This document shows positions 53,701 to 62,483 of a stretch of DNA of 64,000 bases, in pieces; the first letter of the stretch is position 1, and each line of letters opens with the position of its first letter. The DNA is from Deltaproteobacteria bacterium. GTDB taxonomy: Bacteria; Desulfobacterota; DSM-4660; Desulfatiglandales; HGW-15. Under the pieces are notes generated by a model. It made no database searches, was not told the DNA's origin, and saw only the letters and a program-made list of their open reading frames with translations. The translations under genes were made by a program, and so were the position numbers. The stretch lies in contig JAGVAP010000014.1 of assembly GCA_020060215.1 (NCBI GenBank), positions 43,347-107,346 of the forward strand, read 5' to 3'.

Positions 53701-53979
53701 GTCCTCGATCGCATCGGGGCAGGCGACTACTTTGGGGAGATGGCCCTCTTCGAGGACCTGGTGAGGTCCGCAACCATACGTACGGAGGCGGATACGAGGG
53801 TCCTGGTCCTCGACAAGCGGGAGTTCACGGAAATCGTCAGGGAATATCCTCTCATTGCCCTCCAGATCTGCAAAGTCCTGAGCCAGCGGCTGCGGAAACT
53901 CCACGAGAAGATCCAGGGCTACGAAGGGCAGCCGTCATCCCCCTGTCCGGATTCCCTGCCGTCCAGCCCGGGAGGGTGA
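50716..53979 (+). CDS. Nucleotide transporter-like (Npt/NTT-type MFS) - HEAT repeat - cNMP-binding fusion
   Basis: 1087 residues. Residues about 10-440 form a 10-12 helix membrane domain (LGLFFWSALLFFAIHVSDILLNNFGETAFL, AGGVLGGVSGSFFTPVLARAIG, INNPARSVLMGLFP) similar to Npt1/Npt2-type ATP/ADP exchangers. About 480-930 are helical HEAT-like repeats (LTRSVLKAAARMDH, VAHTLEALRSLGAEG, SERVRSAAMESMTL). About 950-1070 hold a Crp-type cNMP barrel (YPKGTVIIKEGERGETMYMIIQGEVSVI, GDYFGEMALFEDLVRSATIR). It therefore looks like a transporter regulated by a cyclic nucleotide. ATG 50716 is chosen by domain start; no strong ribosome binding site. Confidence 0.8.
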   Translation: MTRFLGKWLKIYEGELGLFFWSALLFFAIHVSDILLNNFGETAFLKRFGVEYLPVIYMTNAVATFFLMSFLTGIMARTPSSRLLFYLLMVCGTSVGLIRFLIPFGFEMIYPVIYIMKSQYEVLLGLLFWDTANDLFNTRQSKRLFPLLTAGGVLGGVSGSFFTPVLARAIGIDNLMLVYTGTTFFGAVILGRMGSLFPSLNTGEKEKKGKKGRSSILNELRKVVPIIKESTLAKVLIVLTLVPNMVIPIINFQFNFAVDQTFGTEGGMLRFFGYFRGFMNIVSFVLLLFVGRIYGRWGLPIALMFHPCNYVIAFLAYLFKFDIYSAMYSQLSTTVLRNTINNPARSVLMGLFPPEHRSAIRPFLRGTVVRIGILVGSGTILFFQSIMHPRYLSMIAILFVLVWISTTIILKRRYSAILLDLISRNMLDIKSLEEKDVGQIFLDRGVQSQLVENFLSCKGSACLWYADLIRSLGVKNLDDHILAVLKNQDEKTASKLLEIMSGDAGPAAIPTFVEMIKRRSPELTRSVLKAAARMDHRVSGPFLNKVLDAATHPEIRAYAVAGLYNENPAAYDPLIRAWLVSEEIHERKAGIISAGGSGNREYIPTLTEILKKETDPDMVAHTLEALRSLGAEGLNGIAIPYLRSPSERVRSAAMESMTLADEESLRAVIPLLGDASDTISGQAMAKLQRASIQNGEILIESLAIPNRKLREGVFSLLQLLQIRDLDVMRFAKSQIVMAYSHVAEAEALGRLPESPEKNLLVDHLIQKKKERVDTVLRILAAQDSSGRLRMIHKGILSADARQRANAVEALEDTLGSVLSKGMIPLVEDLSPFQCLQVGRNFVQVGRFDSNPGALAADLLAKRDWVTVVLALHLLGSQGLDDGRTADIETLLESGNEFVRDAAVRYALKNGMQSLLKGAEMETGITIPDKILHLRTIHIFEGLSVSEMAAIASITEEVTYPKGTVIIKEGERGETMYMIIQGEVSVIKQGQGGAEIVLDRIGAGDYFGEMALFEDLVRSATIRTEADTRVLVLDKREFTEIVREYPLIALQICKVLSQRLRKLHEKIQGYEGQPSSPCPDSLPSSPGG

Positions 53980-54090
53980 GGGAGGTACCCGGTCTCTTCG
54001 ATTGCGGGTCGGTGACTCGGCCGGGAGAAGAGCTCCGGGTTGCGGTTCCGGGGTTGACCCATGGGACCAGGGTTTTAACACGACCCTCGA

Positions 54091-54597
54091 TCAGCGGTTG
54101 ACGAACACCCCGATCTTCCGGCCCGTCCGCTCGTTGAAAAACTTCCCGGCAAGGGCCATCCCGTTCTTCCGTGCAAGCTCCAGGGCCGGTGCGTTCTCCA
54201 GATCGATCGTCACATAGATGCGCTGATCGGCGGCTCGCTCGACCAGCCCTTGGATCAGTCTCCCTGAAATCCCCAAACCCCTCCACGCAGGATGGACGGA
54301 GGTATATCCTCTCTCCAGATACCCGGACAGATCCAGTCCGGTGGCCGACTCGATCTGCCGCACATACCGTTCCTTCTGCCGCTTCAGCACCACCGTCCCT
54401 ATGACGTCTCCACCCGCGTCCTGCGCATAGCCGATTAGATAGGCGTTCCGGAGATTGTCCCGGATGAAGGCACGCCCGACCGCGCCGTGCTCGGCAATCA
54501 GCCTCTCGATCCGGTACAACCTTTCCTCGGGGATCTCTTCACTCCGGCCAAAATAGTAGAAAATGCCGGAGTCCGTCTCGTGATTCGTGTCGGACAT
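54091..54597 (-). CDS. GNAT family N-acetyltransferase
   Basis: 168 residues. The acetyl-CoA pyrophosphate loop is VHPAWRGLGISGRLIQGL (R/QxxGxG/A), preceded by GDVIGTVVLKRQKERYV and followed by NAPALELARKNGMALAGKFFNERTGRKIGVFV, the usual GNAT end. The substrate is unknown. It lies alone on the minus strand between two plus-strand units, divergent from the ATP-grasp operon. Confidence 0.85.
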   Translation of the reverse strand: MSDTNHETDSGIFYYFGRSEEIPEERLYRIERLIAEHGAVGRAFIRDNLRNAYLIGYAQDAGGDVIGTVVLKRQKERYVRQIESATGLDLSGYLERGYTSVHPAWRGLGISGRLIQGLVERAADQRIYVTIDLENAPALELARKNGMALAGKFFNERTGRKIGVFVNR

Positions 54598-54645
54598 AGA
54601 GGGTTTTAAAGCATGATCTTCCAGTTTTTACAAATAGTTTCCAAA

Positions 54646-54674
54646 TTGACACCCATACGCTTTTGCTCTACCAT
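54646..54674 (+). promoter_or_regulatory. Sigma-70 promoter of the ATP-grasp / ABC importer operon
   Basis: TTGACA, a 17-nt spacer and TACCAT. A start near 54681 leaves about 41 nt of leader before ATG 54722, which also argues against a longer first gene. Confidence 0.72.
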
Positions 54675-54721
54675 GTTTGGGAAGTGGATCGTATTCTCCC
54701 TGCTCCCTTTCAGCAACAGGA

Positions 54722-55609
54722 ATGGATATCTGGATTCTCACGGTCAGAGGTCATCGTTATCATCCCAACAGAAGGCTCCTGGAGGCAGCCGGACTTCTCG
54801 AACAAAGGGCGTTTCTCATTCACCCCGGGAAACTGTACCTGGGCGTAAGTGGTCGCGAATGGATCCTGGACGGCCGCGTTCCCCTTCGCCGGCCGGATGT
54901 CGTTCTTCCGCGACTCGGGGCCACCATCAAGGAGTACGGCCTCACGGCAATCCGGCAGCTTCAGCTGATGGGGATCCCGGTCATGAATCGATTCGAGGCC
55001 ATTCTCCTCGCGAGCAACAAGTTTCTGTCTCTGCAGACCCTCGTCGCCTCCGGAATTCCTGTGCCCGAGACCCGTTATGCCAGCAATCGGTCGAACTTCG
55101 CCGATGCCCTTGCGAGCCTGGGAGGGTTTCCGATCGTGATCAAGATCTCGAACAGCAGGCAGGGGAGCGGCGTCTTCCTTTTCCATTCCATGGAAAAGGC
55201 CATGCCCACCCTCGCACTCCGGCTCGAGAAAGGGCACGGAGTCCTGATGCAGAGGTTCATCCCTGCAGAGGAGAGAAAGGACTTACGAATCCTGGTAGGG
55301 GGCGGTGAGGTCCTCGGGGCCATGTCCCTGACGCCAAGAAAGGGGGAGTTCAGATCCAACATCCATCTGGGGGGGAAACCGGAGGCGGTGTCGGTTTCCG
55401 ATGAGACGGCCTCCCTGGCCCTCCGCTCCGCAGAAGCCCTGGGACTTGATGTGGCAGGAGTCGATATGGTAGAGGACCGGCACGGGTCCTTGCGCGTCAT
55501 GGAGGTGAATTCCACCCCCGGTTTCAAAGGGCTGGAGAAATGCACCGGCAAGGATATTGCAGCGGCGATCATACGATGCTCGATCATGGGGAAAGGTAGC
55601 GGGGTATGA
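54722..55609 (+). CDS. RimK-like ATP-grasp ligase
   Basis: 295 residues from MDIWILTVRGHRYHPNRRLLEAA (ATG 54722, CAGGA upstream). The pre-ATP-grasp part includes DVVLPRLGATIKEYGLTAIRQLQLMG, as in RimK-type glutamate ligases. The ATP-grasp part has FPIVIKISNSRQGSGVFLF, EERKDLRILVGGGEVLGAM and the metal-binding end VMEVNSTPGFKGLEK. Such enzymes form amide bonds between a carboxylate and an amine using ATP. It overlaps the next ligase gene by 4 nt (ATGA). Substrate unknown; the neighbours are a second ligase and a peptide importer. Confidence 0.85.
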   Translation: MDIWILTVRGHRYHPNRRLLEAAGLLEQRAFLIHPGKLYLGVSGREWILDGRVPLRRPDVVLPRLGATIKEYGLTAIRQLQLMGIPVMNRFEAILLASNKFLSLQTLVASGIPVPETRYASNRSNFADALASLGGFPIVIKISNSRQGSGVFLFHSMEKAMPTLALRLEKGHGVLMQRFIPAEERKDLRILVGGGEVLGAMSLTPRKGEFRSNIHLGGKPEAVSVSDETASLALRSAEALGLDVAGVDMVEDRHGSLRVMEVNSTPGFKGLEKCTGKDIAAAIIRCSIMGKGSGV

Positions 55610-56613
55610 GAATCGGCTTTGTGATGGACAGGCTGGAGTCCATAAATCCACTGAATGAAACGACCAGTCACCTGATGTACGAATGCAACCAGAGGGGGCA
55701 TACCGTCTTCTTCATGGAACCTCACGACATCTACATCCGGCGGAACGAGGTGGTTTCCAGGATGAGGAACATCACCGTCCCCAAGGACATGAGCATGAAG
55801 CAGTACTGGCGTTCCCTCATCCACTGTCTCCACAAAGACGAACTGATCTATGAAAGCCTGGTCGAGCTCGATGCGATTTTCCTGCGGAAGAACCCTCCCC
55901 TCATCTATCAGAGCATGGAATGGCTGGACCCGGTCAACCATCGCGTCTTCATGATCAACAGCACCAGGGGGCAGATCATTGCAAACAGCAAGCTCTATAT
56001 CCTGAACTTCCCGGAGATCATCCCCGAGACGCATGTGTCCAGGGATCCCGCAAGGCTCAAGAAGATCATCGATGATTTCGGGGGAGCCATGATCGTCAAG
56101 CCCCTTCGCCGCTACGGCGGTGAAGGGGTCATCAAGGTGAGTGTGAGAGACAGAGAGAACCTCAACTCCCTCATCCACTACTATGTGGCGGCGTACAAGG
56201 CCTACCCCGAAAGAGAGCCGATCATGGTCCAGGAATATCTGGACGGGGTCCAAAGGAACGGGGATGTGAGAATCCTGCTGTTGAACGGCGAGATCCTGGG
56301 CGCCATGAGGAGAAAGGCCCAGGATGGGGAATTCCGAACGAACATCCATGCCGGGGCGACCGCGTACAAACATGAGGTGACGCCGGCCCAGAGAAAGATC
56401 TGCACCACGCTCAAACCGAGGCTGGTCGCAGACGGACTCTACTTTGTCGGGATCGATATCATCGAAGACAGACTGGTCGAGATCAACGTCCTGAGCCCCG
56501 GAGGCATACCCCGGATCAACCGTCTGAACAAGGTGAAGCTGGAGTGTGATGTCATTGACTTTATCGAGCGGAAGGTCAGTGAGATGAACCTGCCTCCGAA
56601 GAAGAGAAAGTGA
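55606..56613 (+). CDS. Glutathione synthetase-like ATP-grasp ligase
   Basis: 335 residues, similar in layout to prokaryotic GshB. N-terminal FVMDRLESINPLNETTSHLMYECNQRGHTVFFM mirrors the GshB start. Then AMIVKPLRRYGGEGVIKVS (glycine-rich ATP loop), MVQEYLDGVQRNGDVRILLLNGEILGAM, EFRTNIHAGATA and VEINVLSPGGIPRIN (metal and product end). No gshA is present here, so it may join amino acids to a different gamma-glutamyl or peptide substrate. Coupled at both ends: ATGA with the RimK-like gene, 8 nt before the importer gene start. Confidence 0.85.
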   Translation: MRIGFVMDRLESINPLNETTSHLMYECNQRGHTVFFMEPHDIYIRRNEVVSRMRNITVPKDMSMKQYWRSLIHCLHKDELIYESLVELDAIFLRKNPPLIYQSMEWLDPVNHRVFMINSTRGQIIANSKLYILNFPEIIPETHVSRDPARLKKIIDDFGGAMIVKPLRRYGGEGVIKVSVRDRENLNSLIHYYVAAYKAYPEREPIMVQEYLDGVQRNGDVRILLLNGEILGAMRRKAQDGEFRTNIHAGATAYKHEVTPAQRKICTTLKPRLVADGLYFVGIDIIEDRLVEINVLSPGGIPRINRLNKVKLECDVIDFIERKVSEMNLPPKKRK

Positions 56614-56621
56614 GGGGAAAG

Positions 56622-58337
56622 ATGAACTCAAGAAAAATCGTGAAGGGCCTGGTTTTCCTTTCCTTTGCCTGTGTTCTGCTGCTCCCGGGTTTTCAGGGCG
56701 GCACGGCCCTGGCCAAGGGCATTATCAAGATCGGGATCATGGAGGAGCCGAAGACCCTGAACATCTGGCGCGCAAGCGACACCTGGTCCCGGCGCGTCCT
56801 GAGCAAGGTGTATCAGCCTCTCTTCCTGCGCGAACCGAAAGACCTGAAGCTGGTCCCGTGGCTTGCGGCGGAGCAGCCGACCTACGACGAAGCCACGCTC
56901 TCCTACACCCTGAAGCTGAGGCCCGCCAAGTGGTCCGACGGAACGGAATTCACCGCAGAGGACGTGGCCTTCACAGGAGAGGTCATCAGAGAGTTCAAGG
57001 TGCCCAGGGAGTACTCCGAGTGGGAGCCGGTCAAGAAGATCGAGGTCATCGACAAGCACACGGTGCGCTTTCACCTCGAAAGGCCCACCGCGACCTTCCT
57101 TGCAAGGACTCTCACCACGGACATCGTGCAGAAGAAGCAGTGGGAACCGGTGGTGAAGGAGGCGAGGAAAGCCGAAAAGCCGCTCGCTGCCCTGCACAAC
57201 AGCAAGATGGACAACCCCGTGGGGACCGGGCCATTTCTTCTCAAGGAGTGGAAAAAGGGATCGTACCTCTTCATGGAAAAGAACCCCCATTTCTTCGGAA
57301 GGGGGCAGAAGATGCAGGGGTTTGTTCTCGGCCCCCATATAGAAGGGATCGTCTTCAAGGTATACGGGACATCGGATGCCGCGGTCCTTGCTTTGAAGAC
57401 AGCGGATATCGACCTCTTCTGGTGGGGTATCCCTGCAGGCTACCTCGAAGACCTGAAAAAGGAAAAGGGTGTGACGCTCTTCACCAACGAAAAGAGCGGG
57501 CTCTACTTCCTCGGCTTCAATCTCAGGAAGAAGCCCTTCGAAGACGTGCATTTCAGGAGGGCCGTCGCCACGCTGATCGACAAGGACTTCATCCTGGAGA
57601 GGGTGCTTCAGGGGCATGCGATCAAGATGAAGTCCATCGTCCCTCCCGGGAACAAGTTCTGGCACGCCTCTGACGTGCCTGTGTACGGCGAGGGGCTCTC
57701 CAGGGACGAGCGGACGCGGAAGGCATACGAGATCCTGGACAAGGCCGGCTACAAGTGGAAAGTACCGCCGGTGAACGGGGAGGGCAAAGTGGTCAAGGGA
57801 GAGGAGCTGATCCTGCCGGACGGAACCCCCATGGAGGAGTTTACCATCCTGACCCCGCCGTCCGACTACGATCCGCACAGGGCCATGGTCGGCATGATGG
57901 TACAGGAATGGCTCAGGATGGCCGGGATCCCCGCATCGGCCAAGCCCATGGCCTTCGGCTCGCTGATGGAGCAGGTCAAGGCCCGGCACCAGTTCGACCT
58001 CTTCGTCCTCGGATACGGGAGCCTCTCTCTCGACCCGGAGTACCTGAGCAACTTCTTTGTGTCGAGGAATGACGTGGCCGGCGGATGGAACATGAGCGGG
58101 TACAGGAATCCCGCTTTCGACCGGCTCGCAGAGGAGTCCTCCGCCGAAATGGATATGGAAAAGAGAAGGGGGATCATCCAGGAGATGCAGAAGATCATTC
58201 TCCGGGATGTGCCTTATATTCCCATATACAATCCCAAACTGATCGAGGCCGTACGGACCGATCGCTTCACCGGGTGGGTTGAAATGCTCGAAGGAATAGG
58301 GAATATCTGGTCTTTCTGCCAGATAGAAAAAAAATAG
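56622..58337 (+). CDS. Oligopeptide/dipeptide-type ABC transporter substrate-binding protein
   Basis: 571 residues. Signal peptide MNSRKIVKGLVFLSFACVLLLPG, cleaved near TALA. The SBP_bac_5 fold: GIIKIGIMEEPKTLNIWRAS, YTLKLRPAKWSDGTEFTAEDVAFTG, NPVGTGPFLLKEWKKGSYLFMEKNPHF, LIDKDFILERVLQGHA and QMQKIILRDVPYIPIYNP-like end. GAGGGG lies before ATG 56622; a GTG at 56610 overlapping the previous stop is less likely. No lipobox Cys follows the signal. It captures a peptide-like ligand for the two permeases that follow. Confidence 0.92.
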   Translation: MNSRKIVKGLVFLSFACVLLLPGFQGGTALAKGIIKIGIMEEPKTLNIWRASDTWSRRVLSKVYQPLFLREPKDLKLVPWLAAEQPTYDEATLSYTLKLRPAKWSDGTEFTAEDVAFTGEVIREFKVPREYSEWEPVKKIEVIDKHTVRFHLERPTATFLARTLTTDIVQKKQWEPVVKEARKAEKPLAALHNSKMDNPVGTGPFLLKEWKKGSYLFMEKNPHFFGRGQKMQGFVLGPHIEGIVFKVYGTSDAAVLALKTADIDLFWWGIPAGYLEDLKKEKGVTLFTNEKSGLYFLGFNLRKKPFEDVHFRRAVATLIDKDFILERVLQGHAIKMKSIVPPGNKFWHASDVPVYGEGLSRDERTRKAYEILDKAGYKWKVPPVNGEGKVVKGEELILPDGTPMEEFTILTPPSDYDPHRAMVGMMVQEWLRMAGIPASAKPMAFGSLMEQVKARHQFDLFVLGYGSLSLDPEYLSNFFVSRNDVAGGWNMSGYRNPAFDRLAEESSAEMDMEKRRGIIQEMQKIILRDVPYIPIYNPKLIEAVRTDRFTGWVEMLEGIGNIWSFCQIEKK

Positions 58338-58339
58338 AG

Positions 58340-59317
58340 ATGGAACTTCATCGATTCGTCCTCCGAAGACTGATCCAGATCGTGATCATCTTCTTTGTCA
58401 TCCTCACGGCCTTGTTCTTTCTCTTCCGCCTTGCCCCCGGAGACCCTGTCTCACGCATGGTGGATCCGTCGATGACACCGGAGGACGTGAAGCGGATGAT
58501 TTCCGAGTTGGGCCTGGACCAGCCCGCGTGGAGGCAGTACCTGGTCTATCTGAAGAACTTCTGCATCGGACAGTTCGGCCACTCCTTTCACTATGGCCGC
58601 CCTGTTGCGCAGATCATCTGGGAGAGGCTGCCGAACACGATCCTTCTCTTCACCACCTCCATTATCCTGGCGGCGCTGGCAGGGATCTCCTGGGGGAAAT
58701 TGGCGGCATGGCATAAGGGCAAGAAGGTGGATGTCGGGCTGACCATCGGTTCGCTGGTCACCCACACCGTCTTCCTCCCGTGGCTTGCGCTGATCCTGAT
58801 CTGGGTCTTTGCCTACAAGCTGAGGTGGGTCCCGATCACGGGGATGATTTCAGAGGACGTGTGGCTCGATCCCCATTCGAGCTTCTGGGCAAAGGCTGCG
58901 GACATCCTCCACCACATGGCGCTCCCCCTGGCCACCCTCTTTCTGATCCATTTCGGCAGCTATCTGCTGATCATGCGGAGCAGCATGCTCGATACGCTCA
59001 GGGAAGATTACATCCTGACGGCGAGGGCCAAGGGATTGACCGAAAAAGTGATCCGGAGCCGACACGCGGCCCGAAACGCTGCGCTCCCGGTGATCACGAG
59101 TCTGGGGTTGAGCCTCGCCTTCTCCATCAACGGCGGGGCCTTGACCGAGACGGTTTTCACGTGGCCGGGCATCGGCAGGGAACTGGTCTCGGCGGTGAGC
59201 CACAACGATTATCCCCTGGCCCAGGCATCCTTTCTGCTGATCGCAGCCGTGGTGCTTGTCTCCAATCTGGTGGTGGACGTGCTCTACGCCTATCTGGATC
59301 CGAGGATCCGCTACTGA
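58340..59317 (+). CDS. ABC transporter permease, DppB/OppB type
   Basis: 325 residues. MELHRFVLRRLIQIVIIFFVILTALFFLF starts the first membrane helix, followed by LAPGDPVSRMV and the TTSIILAALAGISWG helix. The EAA cytoplasmic loop is EDYILTARAKGLTEKVIRSRHAARNAALPV, and TETVFTWPGIGRELVSAVSHNDYPL is the usual end. The gap to the binding protein gene is 2 nt. It pairs with the second permease, from which it is separated by a repeat. Confidence 0.94.
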   Translation: MELHRFVLRRLIQIVIIFFVILTALFFLFRLAPGDPVSRMVDPSMTPEDVKRMISELGLDQPAWRQYLVYLKNFCIGQFGHSFHYGRPVAQIIWERLPNTILLFTTSIILAALAGISWGKLAAWHKGKKVDVGLTIGSLVTHTVFLPWLALILIWVFAYKLRWVPITGMISEDVWLDPHSSFWAKAADILHHMALPLATLFLIHFGSYLLIMRSSMLDTLREDYILTARAKGLTEKVIRSRHAARNAALPVITSLGLSLAFSINGGALTETVFTWPGIGRELVSAVSHNDYPLAQASFLLIAAVVLVSNLVVDVLYAYLDPRIRY

Positions 59318-59322
59318 AGAGA

Positions 59323-59457
59323 GAATGTCCAATGTCCAATGTAGAATTCAGAATTTCCAAGGCAAGACATGGAAGTCGTTGCTTCCGCTGTATGATGATC
59401 TCTTGTTTTTCTCTTCCCTTCGGCTTTGGACATTGGACATTGGACATTGGACATTCT
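59323..59457. repeat. Dispersed repeat F with inverted ends, inside the permease operon
   Basis: GAATGTCCAATGTCCAATGT and its inverse ACATTGGACATTGGACATTC, about 100 nt apart. It separates the two permease genes, adding about 170 nt to an otherwise tightly packed operon. Confidence 0.88.
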
Positions 59458-59486
59458 GCAGTGTCGTCCGCGGTGAGTTGCATGTC

Positions 59487-60401
59487 ATGAGAGACAAGAG
59501 CGTCCGCATACGATTCCACTGGTGGTCCCATTTCCGGGAGAGCTGGTCGATCTTCAGCGACAATCTCCTGGGAAAAATCGGAATGGCCCTGCTCGTCCTC
59601 TTCGGACTCATGGCGCTGGGCAGCTTCATCCCTCCCATGCTCGACCCCATGTACCACCCGATGGCGGGCGTCGATCCGGACGTCACCTCCTCGACCGGAC
59701 CTTCCCTGAAGCACTGGCTGGGCACCGACTTCATGGGCAGAGACATCCTGAGCCAACTCCTGGCGGGCGCCAGGATCGCCTTCATGGTGGGCGTGTCGGC
59801 CGCCTTCATCAGCATCTTTCTGGGCACCGCCATCGGCATGGTTGCCGGGTATGCCGGAAGGCTCGTCGACACCGCCCTCATGCGCCTGGCGGACATCGTC
59901 ATGGTGATGCCGACTCTTCTGGTCGTGATCATTTTGGCGTCCCTTTTCGGACAGCTGAGCATCTGGACCATTGTTCTGATCATCGCCTTTTTCCGGTGGC
60001 CCGGTGTCTCCAGGGTGATCAGGGCCCAGACCCTCTCCCTGAAGCAGCGGCCCTTCATCGATGCGGCCAGGGTGGCCGGGGCCTCCCATCTCAGGATCAT
60101 ATTCAGGCACATCATGCCGAACGTGCTCCCTTTGTCGTTCCTTTACATGACCTTTCGGGTCACTTCAGCCATCACCATCGAGGCGGCCTTGGCATTTCTG
60201 GGATTCGGTGACCCCGGGACGGTCAGCTGGGGGATGATGCTGCAGTGGGTGTGGAAGACAGGACACATGTTCAAGGCCCCGTATTGGCTTCTCCCGCCCG
60301 GCATTTGCATCTCGCTGATCACGCTTTCTTTTTACATGCTGGGAAGGGCCATGGAAGAGGTGCTCGACCCGAGGTTGAGAAAGGAGGAAAAAGCCGTCTG
60401 A
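59487..60401 (+). CDS. ABC transporter permease, DppC/OppC type
   Basis: 304 residues from MRDKSVRIRFHWWSHFRESWSIF (ATG 59487). An N-terminal OppC helix (LLGKIGMALLVLFGLMALGSF) precedes HWLGTDFMGRDILSQLLAGARIAF, a helix-rich core, and the EAA loop FIDAARVAGASHLRIIFRHIMPN. AFLGFGDPGTVSWGMML is typical of the DppC end. The frame continues open through repeat F to 59256 but has no protein features there. It overlaps the first ATPase start (TGATG). Confidence 0.93.
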   Translation: MRDKSVRIRFHWWSHFRESWSIFSDNLLGKIGMALLVLFGLMALGSFIPPMLDPMYHPMAGVDPDVTSSTGPSLKHWLGTDFMGRDILSQLLAGARIAFMVGVSAAFISIFLGTAIGMVAGYAGRLVDTALMRLADIVMVMPTLLVVIILASLFGQLSIWTIVLIIAFFRWPGVSRVIRAQTLSLKQRPFIDAARVAGASHLRIIFRHIMPNVLPLSFLYMTFRVTSAITIEAALAFLGFGDPGTVSWGMMLQWVWKTGHMFKAPYWLLPPGICISLITLSFYMLGRAMEEVLDPRLRKEEKAV

Positions 60402-61360
60402 TGGCCCTGTTGTCGGTTGAAGGACTCAGCATCGGATATCAGACCGGAAGAGGGATCCTCCAAGCGGTGGAGAAGGTCTCCTTTTCCCTGGACAAGGGAC
60501 GGTCCCTGGGCTTTGTGGGGGAGTCGGGATGCGGCAAGACCACACTGGGGATGGCCCTCATGAGACTGCTCCCGCCGAACGGGAAGGTGACCGAAGGAAA
60601 GATCCGGTTTGACGGAGAAGACCTCCTCGCCAAGAGCGATGAGGAGATGCGGAGGCTGCGGTGGAGAGAGATCGCCATGATTTTTCAGGCCGCCATGAAT
60701 GCGCTCAACCCCGTACACCGCGTTCAGGATCAGATCGTCGAGGCCCTGTTGACCCATTATCCGGAAATGGATCGGCGGGCGGCACTCGATCGGGTTGGGG
60801 AGCTCTTCAGGCTGGTCGGGCTGCCGGAGAGCCGCATGGCCGACTACCCGCACCAGTACAGCGGCGGGATGAAACAGCGGGCGGTCATTGCCATGGCCCT
60901 TTCCTGTAACCCGAAACTGATCATCGCGGATGAACCCACGACCGCACTGGACGTCATCGTGCAGCATCAGATCCTGGAACGGACCAAGAGGATTCAGGAG
61001 GAACTGGGATTCGGGATCATCTTCATCTCCCACGACATCTCCATCGTCTCCGAGGTCTGCGACGATATCGGCATCATGTACGCGGGACAGCTCGTGGAGA
61101 TCGGATCGAAAGAGGAGGTCTTCAGATCCCCGAAACACCCTTACACCTATGCCCTCTTCTCCTCCTTTCCGACCCTGACGGAGAGGAAAAGCCTGCAGCC
61201 CATACCCGGGGAAACCCCGAACCTGATCGCACCGCCTGCGGGGTGCCGCTTCTGTGACCGTTGCCCGGGCGCAGAATCGAGCTGCAGTCTGGAATCCCCG
61301 TGCTGGGTCGAGATCTCCGTGAATCACCATGTCAAGTGCTCCTGCTGCGGGAAGGCTTGA
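60401..61360 (+). CDS. ABC transporter ATP-binding protein, DppD/OppD type
   Basis: 319 residues from ATG 60401, sharing one base with the permease stop. LLSVEGLSIGYQTGRGILQ, Walker A GESGCGKTTLGMAL, the signature YSGGMKQRAVIAMAL, Walker B LIIADEPTTALDV and the H loop IIFISHDIS. The C-terminal oligopeptide-type extension CRFCDRCPG...C...C (PPAGCRFCDRCPGAE) may bind a metal cluster. AAAGGAGG lies about 13 nt before the start. Confidence 0.95.
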   Translation: MALLSVEGLSIGYQTGRGILQAVEKVSFSLDKGRSLGFVGESGCGKTTLGMALMRLLPPNGKVTEGKIRFDGEDLLAKSDEEMRRLRWREIAMIFQAAMNALNPVHRVQDQIVEALLTHYPEMDRRAALDRVGELFRLVGLPESRMADYPHQYSGGMKQRAVIAMALSCNPKLIIADEPTTALDVIVQHQILERTKRIQEELGFGIIFISHDISIVSEVCDDIGIMYAGQLVEIGSKEEVFRSPKHPYTYALFSSFPTLTERKSLQPIPGETPNLIAPPAGCRFCDRCPGAESSCSLESPCWVEISVNHHVKCSCCGKA

Positions 61361-61369
61361 GGGCTGGCG

Positions 61370-62356
61370 ATGGATAGACCACCGGTGCTCCAACTCGAAG
61401 GTGTCTCCAGGATCTACGCCGGCAGATCGACCATCAGGGGTCGAAGTCATCTGAAGGTCACCGCCCTGGATGGGATCAGCCTTCAGATGAACGAGGGTGA
61501 GATCCTCGGCCTGGTCGGAGAAAGCGGCAGCGGAAAGACCACCTGCGGCCGTCTGATCGTCAGACTCGAGGAGCCGCAGAAGGGGACGATCCGCCTGGAC
61601 GGGAAGCCCATCACCGGCCTCAGAGGCAGGGCGCTTCAGGAGTACCGCCGAAAGGTGCAGATGATCTTCCAGGATCCTTACCAGTCGTTGAACCCCCAGC
61701 TCTCCATCATGGAGAGCGTTGCTGAACCCCTGAACATCCATCGGGAAGGAAGCAGGGATCAACGAAGGGAGAAGGTCATGGATGTCCTCCGCGACGTAGG
61801 TCTTTCTCCGCCGGAGCGCTTCCTCTATCGCTTTCCCCACCAGTTGAGCGGCGGACAGAGACAGAGGGTCGCCATCGCGAGGGCCATGGTCCTGAGACCC
61901 GAAGTGGTCGTGGCCGACGAGCCGACGTCCATGCTGGACGCCTCCTACTCCGCGCAGATCTACAACATCCTGCTCAACATGCGGGACCGATACCGTGTGA
62001 GCATCCTCTTCATCACCCACAACCTTGCCGCGGCAAGATACCTCTGCGATCGCATCGCCGTCATATACAGGGGCCGCCTCGTGGAGGTTGCATCCGCAGA
62101 GGAGGTCATCGAACGTCCAAAGCACCCCTATACCCAGGCGCTGATCGACGCACTGCCCAAATTCGGGATGAATGAAACCGGAACGAAGTTCAACTCCCTC
62201 CTGGCGGTCGAGAGGGAGAGGAACTCTCCTGTCTGCTGCCTCTTTTACGAGCGATGCGCTCGAGCCATGGAGAGATGCGCAACCGAATCGCCTCTCCTTT
62301 GGGAGATCTCCCCTGGTTGCCGTGTGGCCTGCTTCCAGGTGGAGTCCGGGGCCTGA
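61370..62356 (+). CDS. ABC transporter ATP-binding protein, DppF/OppF type
   Basis: 328 residues. Walker [16 protein letters not shown], signature [15 protein letters not shown], Walker [14 protein letters not shown] and the H loop [15 protein letters not shown]. An insert [18 protein letters not shown] is typical of the F-type ATPases. It ends with a short Cys-containing tail ([18 protein letters not shown]). It follows the other ATPase by 9 nt, completing a five-gene SBP-B-C-D-F importer. Confidence 0.95.
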   Translation: MDRPPVLQLEGVSRIYAGRSTIRGRSHLKVTALDGISLQMNEGEILGLVGESGSGKTTCGRLIVRLEEPQKGTIRLDGKPITGLRGRALQEYRRKVQMIFQDPYQSLNPQLSIMESVAEPLNIHREGSRDQRREKVMDVLRDVGLSPPERFLYRFPHQLSGGQRQRVAIARAMVLRPEVVVADEPTSMLDASYSAQIYNILLNMRDRYRVSILFITHNLAAARYLCDRIAVIYRGRLVEVASAEEVIERPKHPYTQALIDALPKFGMNETGTKFNSLLAVERERNSPVCCLFYERCARAMERCATESPLLWEISPGCRVACFQVESGA

Positions 62357-62483
62357 GAAGAATGTCCATTGCAGAAGGTAGAACGTCGAATCTGCAGGGG
62401 GAGACGAGTCAAAGGATGCTTCCGGTCCAGCACATCGTCGCGACACCTGCGCCTGCTTTCTGCCGATCCCCTGGCGCGCTGCC

